Source of the DNA: Terrabacter sp. Root85 | GTDB taxonomy: Bacteria; Actinomycetota; Actinomycetes; Actinomycetales; Dermatophilaceae | NCBI RefSeq assembly: GCF_001429185.1 | Contig: NZ_LMIW01000001.1 | Location: forward strand, 957,490-1,021,489 | Direction of reading: 5' to 3' | Length of the DNA: 64,000 nt | Shown: piece by piece, positions 48,329 through 56,282 of the stretch | How the letters are laid out: the number at the start of each line of letters is the position of its first letter | How positions within the stretch are numbered: the stretch's first letter is position 1 | Notes under the pieces: model-generated | Seen by the model: the letters and a program-made list of their open reading frames with translations, nothing else | What the model was told of the DNA's origin: nothing | The model's database searches: none | Translations under genes and position numbers: made by a program

Positions 48329-49348
48329 GTGGCTGCGCAACGCCTGGGGACCGCGCCCCTGCCGGACGGGACGCGGGTCGCGTATGCCGTCACCGGCGGC
48401 GGTCCGTTCCTCGTCGTCGCCCCGGGTTGGCTGAGCCACCTCGAGATGGGGTGGGCGATCCCGGCCGAGCGGATGTTCCACGAGGCGCTGTCGTCCGGAC
48501 GCACGCTCGTGCGCTACGACCGCCCCGGCTGCGGCCTCTCCGACGCCTACGACGGTCCCCGCACCATGGACCTCGAGGTCGCGACGATCGGTGCCGTGGC
48601 CGACGCGGTCGGCGCCCAGCGGTTCGACCTGCTGGGCTGGTCGCTCGGCGCGGCGGCGGCCGTCCAGTGGGCCGCCGAGCGGCCCGAGACCGTGTCGCGG
48701 CTCGTGCTCTACGGCGGGTGGCCCACCGGCAGCTCCATCGGTGACGACGACAGCCGGCAGCACGTGCTCGGCCTGCTCGCCACCCACTGGGGACTCGGGT
48801 CGGACCTGCTCACCGACGTCTTCGCCCCCGACGCGGACGCGGGCACGAGGCGCACGCTCGCTCGCTACCAACGCGCTGCCTCCTCGGCCGAGACGGCGGT
48901 CGCGCTGCTGCGTCTCGCCTACGAGCTCGACGTCAGCCCGGACCTCAGGCAGGTGGCCGCGCCGACCCTCGTGCTGCACCGGCGCGGCGATCGGGCGGCA
49001 CCGATCGCCGGGGGACGCACTCTCGCACAGGCGATCCCGGGCGCCGAGCTCGTCGAGCTCGAGGGCCGCTCACACCTCCCCGCCATGGGCGACGCGCAGT
49101 CGGTCGTCGACGAGGTGCGGCGCTTCCTCGGCCTGCCGACGTTGCGCCGGGCCGTGCCGACCGGGCTGACGACGCGCCAGACGGAGGTCGCAGCACTGGT
49201 CGCGGAGGGCCTGACGAACCGCCAGATCGCCGACCGGCTCGGCATCACCGAGCGGTCTGCCGAGTCGCACCTCGAGCGGATCCGCGTGCGCCTCGGGTTC
49301 AGCTCCCGCGCGCAGGTGGCCGCCTGGTACGTCGCCCGGACCCCATAG
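48329..49348 (+). CDS. Alpha/beta hydrolase fused to LuxR-type HTH domain
   Basis: The 339-residue protein has an N-terminal alpha/beta hydrolase (about residues 1-265) with YDRPGCGLSD, nucleophile elbow LGWSLGAAA, acid in HRRGDRAAP and His in GRSHLPAMG. It continues directly into a C-terminal LuxR-type DNA-binding domain (about 277-337) with LTTRQTEVAALVAEGLTNRQ and ERSAESHLERI. It could sense a small ligand in the hydrolase pocket and regulate genes, or hydrolyse the signal. GTG 48329 is the likely start, although no clear ribosome site is seen. Confidence 0.9.
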   Translation: MAAQRLGTAPLPDGTRVAYAVTGGGPFLVVAPGWLSHLEMGWAIPAERMFHEALSSGRTLVRYDRPGCGLSDAYDGPRTMDLEVATIGAVADAVGAQRFDLLGWSLGAAAAVQWAAERPETVSRLVLYGGWPTGSSIGDDDSRQHVLGLLATHWGLGSDLLTDVFAPDADAGTRRTLARYQRAASSAETAVALLRLAYELDVSPDLRQVAAPTLVLHRRGDRAAPIAGGRTLAQAIPGAELVELEGRSHLPAMGDAQSVVDEVRRFLGLPTLRRAVPTGLTTRQTEVAALVAEGLTNRQIADRLGITERSAESHLERIRVRLGFSSRAQVAAWYVARTP

Positions 49349-49416
49349 AAAGAGACCCCGAGAAGTGGGGTAGTTCCACGGCTGTGCTGCTGACTGTCCG
49401 TGGACAGCATGAGGAG

Positions 49417-50196
49417 ATGACCCGACGCATCGTGCCCCTCGCCGTCTCCGCCGCCGCCTGGTGCGGCTTCGTCGCCATCACCGCGTGGACGATGGCCTTC
49501 CTCGCCGGCGCGCTGCTCCCCCGCACCGTCGACGGCCCGGCACGCACGAGCACCGGTTGGGCCGTCGCCGTCGACCTCGCCCTCCTGCTCCTCTTCGCCC
49601 TCCAGCACTCGGTGATGGCGCGCCGCCCGGCGAAGGCCTGGCTCCGGCGCCGGGTCCCGGCCGAGCTCGAGCGCACCACCTACGTGCTCGCGACCGGCGT
49701 GTGCCTCGCCCTCCTGCTGGCGCTGTGGCAACCGTGGGACCAGGTCGTCTGGCACGTCGAGGGGGTGGCGGCATACGCCCTCTGGTCGCTGTGCGCGGCG
49801 GGCTGGGCCCTCGCGGTCGCGGCGACCTTCGCCGTCGACCACCTCGAGCTGATCGGGCTCAGGCAGGCCGGCTGGGGTGCCCGGACGACTCCGTCCGACG
49901 ACGGACCCGCCGCGCTGCAGGTCGGCGGCCTCCACGCGATCGTGCGGCATCCGTTGATGACCGGGATGGTGCTCGCGTTCTGGGCGACTCCGCGGATGAG
50001 CGCGCCCCACCTGCTCTTCGCCGTCGCCGCGACCGGCTACATCGCCGTCGGGATCACCTTCGAGGAGCGCGACCTCCGCCGCACGTTCGGGGCGGACTAC
50101 GACGCGTATGCCGCCCGCGTCCCCGCGCTCGTGCCCGGCCTCCGGCTGGGGCGTGCGGCGCACGTGGCGGCGCCGTCAGGGCGCGACCGGGCCTGA
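49417..50196 (+). CDS. Isoprenylcysteine methyltransferase-like (ICMT/NnrU) membrane protein
   Basis: The 259-residue protein has five to six membrane helices and the C-terminal ICMT-type motif IVRHPLMTGMVL, then EERDLRRTFGADYDAYAARV and P. In this family the RHP and EE pair bind S-adenosyl methionine and the methyl acceptor. NnrU-like proteins share the fold. Substrate is unknown. ATG 49417 is preceded immediately by GAGGAG, so a GTG at 49384 cannot be excluded. The palindrome CTGTCC-GT-GGACAG lies at 49394-49407. Confidence 0.85.
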   Translation: MTRRIVPLAVSAAAWCGFVAITAWTMAFLAGALLPRTVDGPARTSTGWAVAVDLALLLLFALQHSVMARRPAKAWLRRRVPAELERTTYVLATGVCLALLLALWQPWDQVVWHVEGVAAYALWSLCAAGWALAVAATFAVDHLELIGLRQAGWGARTTPSDDGPAALQVGGLHAIVRHPLMTGMVLAFWATPRMSAPHLLFAVAATGYIAVGITFEERDLRRTFGADYDAYAARVPALVPGLRLGRAAHVAAPSGRDRA

Positions 50197-50220
50197 CCCA
50201 CCTCGCGGTCGAGGCAGCAG

Positions 50221-50424
50221 TCACTCGCCGCGGATGCGGTCCGGCTTGAGGAGCACGAGGGCCAGCGCGACGAGCAGACCGGCGACGATGCCGACGACGA
50301 GCCCGCGGCCGACGTCCTGGGTCAGCGCGCCGCCCATGAGCCCGGCGAGCGCCCCGATCGACGCGCACCCGGTGAACGTCGCGATCACCTTGGCCCAGAA
50401 GGGCGCCTGCACCTGACCTGCCAT
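50221..50424 (-). CDS. Small two-helix membrane protein
   Basis: The 67-residue protein has two hydrophobic segments (about residues 8-30 and 36-56) with many Gly residues (GALAGLMGGAL, GLVVGIVAGLL) and a basic end (KPDRIRGE). I recognise no family. ATG 50424 is supported by TACTGT 6 nt upstream, which suggests leaderless transcription, divergent from the YcaQ-like gene. Confidence 0.65.
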   Translation of the reverse strand: MAGQVQAPFWAKVIATFTGCASIGALAGLMGGALTQDVGRGLVVGIVAGLLVALALVLLKPDRIRGE

Positions 50425-50430
50425 GCCGCC

Positions 50431-50436
50431 ACAGTA
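50431..50436 (-). promoter_or_regulatory. -10 box TACTGT of putative leaderless small membrane protein transcript
   Basis: TACTGT on the minus strand is followed by 6 nt and ATG 50424. A divergent -10 box lies at 50498. Confidence 0.45.
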
Positions 50437-50497
50437 GTCGCGCACGTGTCCCGCGGATGCCCGGCCGCAGATCCGTCGCCCTGTCCCCGCGCTCGGC

Positions 50498-50503
50498 TAG
50501 CGT
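50498..50503 (+). promoter_or_regulatory. -10 box TAGCGT of putative leaderless YcaQ-like transcript
   Basis: TAGCGT is followed by 7 nt and ATG 50511, with no ribosome-binding sequence. Confidence 0.5.
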
Positions 50504-50510
50504 CTCGGGC

Positions 50511-51611
50511 ATGGTGGTCCACCGGCTCACGGTCGAGCAGGCACGTCGCATCGCGGTGCACGCGCAGCTGCTCGACCTGCCGCGCCCGACCGATCTCGTG
50601 CAGACCGTCGAGCGCCTGACCTTCCTCCAGATCGACCCCACCGCGGCCATCGCGCCGAGCGCCGACCTCGTCCTGTGGAGCCGGCTCGGCCGCACCTACG
50701 ACCCCGCCGACCTGACGAAGACCGTCGAGCACGACCGCACCCTCGTCGAGACCGTCGCCTACGTGCGCAGCCCGACGGACATCCCCGCCGTCATTGCCGA
50801 GGTGCGCGAGGCCGAGCCCTACCCCTTCATGGCCACCTGGCTCGAGGCCAACGACTCCTTCCGCCGCGACATCCTCGCCACGCTCGAGGCCGACGGCCCG
50901 CTCCTCTCCCGCGACATCCCCGACACGAGCGTCGTCCCCTGGCCCTCGACCGGCTGGACGAACAACCGCAACATCACGAAGATGCTCGAGGCCCTGGCGC
51001 TGCGCGGCGAGGTCGCCATCTCCGGACGCAAGGGCCGTCAGCGCTACTTCGACCTCCCCGAGCGCGTCTACCCGCCCGACCTGCCGAGGCTCACGCTCGA
51101 GCAGGCCGTCGACCACCGCAACGAGCGCCGGCTCGCCTCCCTCGGGATCGCCCGCGCCACCGGCACCGTCATGCCCGGCGAGGGCAACTACGTCGGCGAC
51201 GCCGGTGAGCCCGCCGAGGTCGACGGCGTGCCGGGCACGTGGCGCGTCGACCCGGCATACCTCGACGTCGCCGACGCCTTCACGGGCCGGACCGCGCTGC
51301 TCAGCCCGTTCGACCGGCTCATCCACGACCGGGTCCGCGCCGAGCAGCTCTGGGGGTTCGAGTACATCCTCGAGATGTACAAGCCCAAGGACCAACGGCG
51401 CTGGGGCTACTTCGCGCTGCCGATCCTCCACCACGACCGTCTCGTCGGGAAGCTCGACGCCCAGGCCGATCGCAAGGCCGGCACCCTCGTCGTCAACGCC
51501 GTCCACGAGGACGTCCGCTTCACCAAGGCCGTCCGGTCCGCCGTCGACCGCGAGATCGCCGACCTCGCGGCGTGGCTCGGACTCACCCTCAGCGGCCCCG
51601 CCGCGCCCTAG
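50511..51611 (+). CDS. Winged-helix DNA glycosylase-like protein (YcaQ/AlkX type)
   Basis: The 366-residue protein matches the HTH_42 family: LTVEQARRIAVHAQLLD at the start, FLQIDPTAAIAPSADLVLWSR, then ALRGEVAISGRKGRQRYF (wing) and LLSPFDRLIHDRVRAEQLWGFEY. The QID at residues 40-42 fits the Q-phi-D catalytic motif of E. coli YcaQ (AlkX), an enzyme that unhooks DNA interstrand crosslinks; Streptomyces AlkZ has Q-phi-Q. By analogy it repairs alkylated or crosslinked DNA. ATG 50511 has a -10 box 7 nt upstream. Confidence 0.88.
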   Translation: MVVHRLTVEQARRIAVHAQLLDLPRPTDLVQTVERLTFLQIDPTAAIAPSADLVLWSRLGRTYDPADLTKTVEHDRTLVETVAYVRSPTDIPAVIAEVREAEPYPFMATWLEANDSFRRDILATLEADGPLLSRDIPDTSVVPWPSTGWTNNRNITKMLEALALRGEVAISGRKGRQRYFDLPERVYPPDLPRLTLEQAVDHRNERRLASLGIARATGTVMPGEGNYVGDAGEPAEVDGVPGTWRVDPAYLDVADAFTGRTALLSPFDRLIHDRVRAEQLWGFEYILEMYKPKDQRRWGYFALPILHHDRLVGKLDAQADRKAGTLVVNAVHEDVRFTKAVRSAVDREIADLAAWLGLTLSGPAAP

Positions 51612-51644
51612 ACCCCGCACCACACTGACCTCCAGGAGAGCACC

Positions 51645-52226
51645 GTGCGCAGGATCGTCGCCTACGTCATCACCTCCCTCGACGGCTCCGTCGACGACCC
51701 CACCCGCTGCTTCCCACCCGACGTCGACCCCGACAAGCCGCAGCCGCCGACCTTCGACGACGTCCTCATCGAGCGTGAGACCGCGCTCATCGGGCAGCAG
51801 GACGCCGTGCTCCTCGGCCGCCACATGTATGACGAGTGGGCGCGCTACTGGCCGACCTCCGACGAGCAGCCGTTCGCCGACTTCATCAACGGCGTCACGA
51901 AATACGTCGTCACCTCCACCCCGCTCACCACACAGTGGGGCGAGGCCGAAGCCGTCCAGGGACCGCTCGCCGACATCGTCCGCGACCTGAAAGCCCTGCC
52001 CGGCAACGACATCGGCGTCCACGGCAGCATTCAGCTCGCGCAGTCACTCCTGGCCGAGGGTCTCGTCGACGAGCTGCATCTCGCCGTCGCGCCGGTCCTC
52101 GACCCCGAGGGCCGCCGCCTCTTCGACGGCCTGCCCGAGCTGCAGCGCCTGACCCTCGTCAGCGCGACTCCCACGCCCGGCGGAGCCCTCTGGCTCGTCT
52201 ACCGCCCTGCCTCCCCGGTCTCGTAG
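51645..52226 (+). CDS. Dihydrofolate reductase-like protein 2
   Basis: The 193-residue protein begins RRIVAYVITSLDGSVDD and has LLGRHMYDEWARYWP, KYVVTSTPL, GNDIGVHGSIQLAQSLLAEGLVDELHL, the RibD-C/DHFR-like NADPH-binding layout. It probably is an NADPH-dependent reductase of unknown substrate. The GTG start has CAGGAGA upstream. Its 3' end overlaps the convergent Ser/Gly-repeat gene by 28 nt. It follows the YcaQ-like gene by 33 bp. Confidence 0.9.
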   Translation: MRRIVAYVITSLDGSVDDPTRCFPPDVDPDKPQPPTFDDVLIERETALIGQQDAVLLGRHMYDEWARYWPTSDEQPFADFINGVTKYVVTSTPLTTQWGEAEAVQGPLADIVRDLKALPGNDIGVHGSIQLAQSLLAEGLVDELHLAVAPVLDPEGRRLFDGLPELQRLTLVSATPTPGGALWLVYRPASPVS

Positions 52227-52525
52227 GCGCGCCGCCGACCCAGCGTCCCGCTGACGCGGTAGCCGGGCATCGCCCGCTGCGAACGCGCCGAGAGGATCGA
52301 CCCGTCGCTCTGGTGCGAGAGCACCGACAGGCGCGACATGTTCGACAGCAGCGACGCCATGCTCATCGACGACCCGACCGACAGGAACGACGCGAACGAC
52401 CCGACGCTGCCGATCGAGAGCACCGACCCCACGCTCCCGATCGAGAGCACCGACCCCGTCGACCCGATCGACAGGAACGAGTCCCGCGACGCGATCGACC
52501 ACTTCCCCGTGCGCGATGTCGCCAT
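52199..52525 (-). CDS. Short Ser/Gly-repeat protein (LSIGSxGS repeats)
   Basis: The 108-residue protein is dominated by repeats with the period S-I/V-G-S: FLSIGSTGSVLSIGSVGS then a second set and FLSVGSSMSMASLLS, over residues about 18-70. The C-terminal part, SDGSILSARSQRAMPGYRV, is non-repetitive. No signal peptide or membrane helix is clear. The regular spacing of small residues and Leu/Ile suggests a stacked beta-solenoid. I recall similar short proteins in actinobacteria, but no function. The gene is convergent with the DHFR-like gene (28 nt overlap) and the DNA itself holds repeats of CCGATCGAGAGCACCGA. Confidence 0.7.
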   Translation of the reverse strand: MATSRTGKWSIASRDSFLSIGSTGSVLSIGSVGSVLSIGSVGSFASFLSVGSSMSMASLLSNMSRLSVLSHQSDGSILSARSQRAMPGYRVSGTLGRRRAYETGEAGR

Positions 52526-52562
52526 GACCGCAGCCTAGGCACGCGTACCCAATTCCGATGGC

Positions 52563-52651
52563 GTATGCCGTCCCGCCCGCTCTTGAGGTATCACCCCCTC
52601 CGCCCGCTCCTCCTCTCCTGCAACGGCGGCGCCCCGCGCCACACGGCATAC
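52563..52651. repeat. Inverted pair of GTATGCCG octamers upstream of acyl-ACP-reductase-like gene
   Basis: GTATGCCG at 52563-52570 and CGGCATAC at 52644-52651 face each other across 73 bp in the 148-bp gap between divergent genes. With the next base each they form 9-bp inverted arms. The arrangement copies the pair at 18316-18396. Confidence 0.6.
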
Positions 52652-52673
52652 GCAGACCCCTCAGGAGCACCTC

Positions 52674-53750
52674 GTGAGCAGCACGTTCGCCTTCACCGTC
52701 CACCCGCGGGCCCGCCTCGGTGAGGACCTCGCCCGCGTCTGGTCGCCGCTCGGCCGTGTGCCGGACCCCGTCTACGACACCGCCCTGCGCCGGCTCCCGC
52801 TGCGCCCGATCTCCATGGCCGGCATCCACATCGGCGGCGCGCACGTCGGCCACGTCGTGCTCGTGCCCTTCGGGGCGCGCCACCTGCTCACCTCCCCCAG
52901 CGAAGGCCGGGCCCGCGTTCACCGTGCGGTCGACAAGGCCCGCGCCCTCGGCTGCGACGTCGTGGGGCTCGGCGCCCTGACCGCCACGGTGACCGCGGGC
53001 GGGGTCTCGCTCCGCGGCCGCTCCGACATCGGCGTGACGAACGGCAACGCCTTCACCGCAGCGATCGTCGACGACCAGGCCCGACGCCTGCTGCGCGACG
53101 CCGTCGACCACGCCTCCGATCCGCGCGTCGCCATCGTCGGGGCCACCGGCAGCGTCGGCGGGGCGGTGACCCGGCTGCTCGCCCGCGACCGCGCCGCCGC
53201 CCGGCTCACCCTCGTCGCCCGGTCGACGGGACGGCTCGACGCGCTCGCCGCCGACGTCGGCCGTCAGGTCCCGACGACGACCGCCACGACGATGGATGCC
53301 GTCGCGACGGCTGACCTCGTCATCCTGCTCACCGCCTCCGCCGACGCGCTCCTCGAGGCGCGGCACCTCGCGCCCGGCGCGGTCGTGCTCGACGCGACCC
53401 AGCCGCGCAACGCCTCGCCGACCCTCGTCGACGAGCGGCCCGACGTGCTCGTCGTCGACGGCGGAGTCGTCGACATCCCCAGCCTGCGCCTCGTCGGCGG
53501 CAACATCGGCCTGCCCGACGGCCGCTCCTACGCCTGCTTCGCCGAGACCGCCCTCCTCGCCCTGACCGGCCACCGTGGCCACTTCTCCATCGGGGTGCCG
53601 ACGCTCGAGCTCGTCGACCGGACCCGTGGCATGGCGGCCGACCTCGCCCACCTCGGCTTCCGGGCCGCGGAGCCGACGAGCTTCGGCCGCTCCGTCACCG
53701 TCGGCCGCTCCGCCACCACCACGGTCTCCACGATGGCGGTGGCGTCGTGA
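52674..53750 (+). CDS. Acyl-ACP reductase (AAR)-like protein
   Basis: The 358-residue protein resembles cyanobacterial long-chain acyl-ACP reductase along its whole length: FAFTVHPRA at the start, VVGLGALTATVTAGG, VTNGNAFTAA, a Rossmann motif VAIVGATGSVGGAVTRLL (about 152-169), VVDIPSLRLVGGNIGLP and YACFAETALLALTGHRGHFS. The last stretch keeps Cys288 at the place of the AAR catalytic cysteine. AAR makes fatty aldehydes from acyl-ACP with NADPH. The alkane-forming partner is not present; an NDH-2-like flavoprotein overlaps instead. Shikimate-dehydrogenase-like annotation is a possible alternative but fits less well. CAGGAGC lies before the GTG at 52674. Confidence 0.8.
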   Translation: MSSTFAFTVHPRARLGEDLARVWSPLGRVPDPVYDTALRRLPLRPISMAGIHIGGAHVGHVVLVPFGARHLLTSPSEGRARVHRAVDKARALGCDVVGLGALTATVTAGGVSLRGRSDIGVTNGNAFTAAIVDDQARRLLRDAVDHASDPRVAIVGATGSVGGAVTRLLARDRAAARLTLVARSTGRLDALAADVGRQVPTTTATTMDAVATADLVILLTASADALLEARHLAPGAVVLDATQPRNASPTLVDERPDVLVVDGGVVDIPSLRLVGGNIGLPDGRSYACFAETALLALTGHRGHFSIGVPTLELVDRTRGMAADLAHLGFRAAEPTSFGRSVTVGRSATTTVSTMAVAS

Positions 53751-55129
53751 CGACGCTCGTCCGCGGCGGCCACCGCGCCCGCTACCGCGTCGTCCTCCTC
53801 GGCGGCGGCTACGTCACCCTCCACGCGTATGCCGGCCTCATGCGTCACGCCGGACGTGCCGTCCGCGCCGGCGACGTCCAGGTCGTCGTCATCAGCACGG
53901 ACGACGCACACAGCTTCCACGGCTTCACCGGGGAGGTGCTCGCGGGCTTGCTGCCCTACGACCGGACGCGCACGCCGCTCGTCGACGCGATGCCGCACGC
54001 GCACGTCGTCCTCGGCCGTGCGACGGCGATCGACGCCGACCGTCGGGTCGTGCGCTACGTGCTCGCCGACGACGAGGCGGGCCGGCACGTCGACCCGCAG
54101 CACGACTCGGACTCGGACTCGGGCTCGCACTCGGACGCGAACTCCGACCCACACCACGAGCGCGTCCTCGACTACGACGCCCTCGTCGTCGGCACCGGGG
54201 GCCGCGAGCCCGCGACCGCGGTGCCCGGCCTGGCCGAGCACGGCTTCACCCTGCGAGCGCCCGGCGACATCGCAGTCCTCACCGAGCGGGTCCGAGAGGC
54301 GGCGGCGCACCGTGGCCTCCGCCGACACACGGTCGTCGTCGCCGGAGGCGGGATGGCCGGGGTCGAGATGGCGGCGGCCGTCGCCGACCTCGGCGGGGCG
54401 CGCGTTCGCGTCGAGCTCGTCCACTCCGGCGACGCGATCCTCCCCGAGCTGCGTGACGAGCAGCCCCGTCTGGCCCGCCGTGCCGAGCAGGAGCTGAGGC
54501 GTCTCGGTGTCCGGGTCCGGCTGGGAGTGCGCCTCGCGTCGGTGACGGAGGACCACGCATACCTCTCCGACGGGACGAGTCTCCCGGCGACCACCGTCAT
54601 CGCGACCATCGGACAGCGCCCCGTACACGTCCCGGGACTCGACGCCCACCGCGACCCGCGCGGCCGGCTCGTGACGCGCCCCGACCTCGCCGTCGTCGAC
54701 GGGGTCTGGGCTGCTGGCGACGCGGCGTGCGTCGTCCACCCCACGACCGGCGAACCCGTCCCGGCCAACGCGCTGTGGGCGATCAAGGGCGGCGAGCACG
54801 TCGGCCGCAACCTCGCGCGGACGCTGCGTGGTCGCCCGACCCGGCCGTTCGCATACCGCGGTCTCGGCCAGGCGGCCTCCTTCGGGGTCGGCCGCTCGAT
54901 CTCCGAGCTCTACGGCATCCCCTTCACCGGCTGGGTGGCGTGGGTGCTGCGGCTGACCTTCTTCCTGCGCTTCATGCCGTCGCGGCGCAAGGCGGCGCAG
55001 GTCGTGACCGACTTCGCCCGCCATGCCGCACACGGCCGCAACGCTCCGGCACCCGCCGGGCCCGCGGTCGCCGAGCCAGCGGTCGCCGAGCCCGCGGTCG
55101 CCGACCTCGCCGCCGCCCGCACTGCCTAG
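53747..55129 (+). CDS. NDH-2-like NAD(P)/FAD-dependent oxidoreductase
   Basis: The 460-residue protein has an FAD motif RVVLLGGGYVTLHAYAGL, NAD-binding motif VVVAGGGMAGVEMAAAV (about 198-214) and FAD site VWAAGDAACV, the type II NADH dehydrogenase pattern. ALWAIKGGEHVGRNLAR and the amphipathic C-terminal region WVLRLTFFLRFMPSRRK suggest membrane contact, as in NDH-2. A Ser/Asp-rich insert (about residues 122-138) is unusual, and the tail repeats AVAEPAVAEPAVAD. GTG 53747 overlaps the stop of the AAR-like gene, so both are coupled. Confidence 0.88.
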   Translation: MTTLVRGGHRARYRVVLLGGGYVTLHAYAGLMRHAGRAVRAGDVQVVVISTDDAHSFHGFTGEVLAGLLPYDRTRTPLVDAMPHAHVVLGRATAIDADRRVVRYVLADDEAGRHVDPQHDSDSDSGSHSDANSDPHHERVLDYDALVVGTGGREPATAVPGLAEHGFTLRAPGDIAVLTERVREAAAHRGLRRHTVVVAGGGMAGVEMAAAVADLGGARVRVELVHSGDAILPELRDEQPRLARRAEQELRRLGVRVRLGVRLASVTEDHAYLSDGTSLPATTVIATIGQRPVHVPGLDAHRDPRGRLVTRPDLAVVDGVWAAGDAACVVHPTTGEPVPANALWAIKGGEHVGRNLARTLRGRPTRPFAYRGLGQAASFGVGRSISELYGIPFTGWVAWVLRLTFFLRFMPSRRKAAQVVTDFARHAAHGRNAPAPAGPAVAEPAVAEPAVADLAAARTA

Positions 55130-55231
55130 CGCGACCCGGTCGTCCATTCGCGCGGGGCGGATGTCGCCGGAGTGTCGAGATGCGAGGGCGCCGTTCGACG
55201 TGGTGGCATGACGACCACCTCAGGAGGAGCC

Positions 55232-55486
55232 ATGACCACGCAGCCCATGACTGGCAACCCCGCCAGCCCCGCACCCAAGGGCCCGGCGTCCTACTTCCCG
55301 TCGATCGAGAAGACCTACGGCCAGCCGATCGAGCACTGGATCGGCCTCGTCCGCGAGCAGCACGCCGCCGGCACGGTCAGGCACGGCGAGCTCGTCGCCT
55401 GGCTCAAGACCGAGCACGGCCTCGGGCACGGCCACGCCAACGCCGTCGTCGCCCACACCCTCGGGCTCATCGAGGCCGAGGCGTGA
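55232..55486 (+). CDS. DUF4287 domain protein
   Basis: The 84-residue protein matches DUF4287: KGPASYFPSIEKTYGQPIEH, then WIGLVREQH, GELVAWLKTEHGLGHGHANA and a final helix. Function is unknown; relatives occur alone or fused to DUF5655-type domains. ATG 55232 is chosen over ATG 55208 because AGGAGGAG lies just upstream. Its stop overlaps the methyltransferase GTG (GTGA), so the two are translated together. Confidence 0.88.
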   Translation: MTTQPMTGNPASPAPKGPASYFPSIEKTYGQPIEHWIGLVREQHAAGTVRHGELVAWLKTEHGLGHGHANAVVAHTLGLIEAEA

Positions 55487-56178
55487 CCGAAGCCCACGTG
55501 ACCGAGCCGAGCCACCACGAAGAGCCGAGCCACCCCACCGAGCCGAGCCACGTCACCGAGACGCGAGCCGCCTACGACACGGTCGCCGTCGACTACGCGA
55601 GCCTCCTCGAGGGCGAGCTCGCGCGCAGCCCGCTCGACCGGGCGCTGCTCGGGCACTTCGCGGAGCTCGTCGGCCTCGAGGGCGGCGGCCCGGTCGTCGA
55701 CGTCGGCTGCGGACCGGGTCGTATCACCGGCCACCTAGCGAGCCTCGGGCTCGACGTCAGCGGCATCGACCTCTCGCCGGGCATGGTCGCCGAAGCGCAG
55801 CGGCGGCACCCCGACCTCGACTTCCGCACCGGGAGCCTCGCCGCGCTCGGCCTCCCCGACGCCTCGGTCACGGGCGTCGTCGCGTGGTACTCGATCATCC
55901 ACACGCCGCCTGAGCTGCTCCCCGAGGTCTTCGTCGAGCTCCACCGGGTCATCCGGGCGAACGGCCTGCTGCTGCTCGCCTTCCAGGCCGGCGGCTTCTC
56001 GGTGCGGCACGAGCAGGCCTACGGCCACGCGGTCACCTTCGAGGCCCACCGCCACGACCCGGACGGCGTCGCCGCACAGCTGGCCGACGCCGGCTTCCGC
56101 GTCACCGTTCGCACCGACCGGGTCCCGCAGGACTACGAGAAGACGCCCCAGGCCTTCCTCCTCGCCCGCCGCGGCTGA
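55483..56178 (+). CDS. Class I SAM-dependent methyltransferase
   Basis: The 231-residue protein starts with a Glu/Pro/Ser/His repeat (TEPSHHEEPSHPTEPSHVTE, about 6-25) and then has the methyltransferase core: VVDVGCGPGRITGHLASLG (motif I), VSGIDLSPGMVAEA (acidic residue for ribose), and VVAWYSIIHTPPELLPEV. It methylates an unknown small molecule. The GTG overlaps the DUF4287 stop. The His-rich N-terminus is unusual for the family. Confidence 0.88.
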   Translation: MTEAHVTEPSHHEEPSHPTEPSHVTETRAAYDTVAVDYASLLEGELARSPLDRALLGHFAELVGLEGGGPVVDVGCGPGRITGHLASLGLDVSGIDLSPGMVAEAQRRHPDLDFRTGSLAALGLPDASVTGVVAWYSIIHTPPELLPEVFVELHRVIRANGLLLLAFQAGGFSVRHEQAYGHAVTFEAHRHDPDGVAAQLADAGFRVTVRTDRVPQDYEKTPQAFLLARRG

Positions 56179-56282
56179 GCCTCGCCGCCGCAGAGGCTGT
56201 CCAACGTTCGGAAGTAATCCGCCGATCCGGGAGTTGTCGCTGAGGACGGCCCAACCGGGGCCCGACCGATGAGGAGCTCAGC

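Noticed and set aside
49394-49407. Palindrome CTGTCC-GT-GGACAG as a proven operator
   Set aside because: It is perfect but short, lies next to an uncertain start codon and might be coding if the GTG at 49384 is used, so I mention it only in the gene entry.
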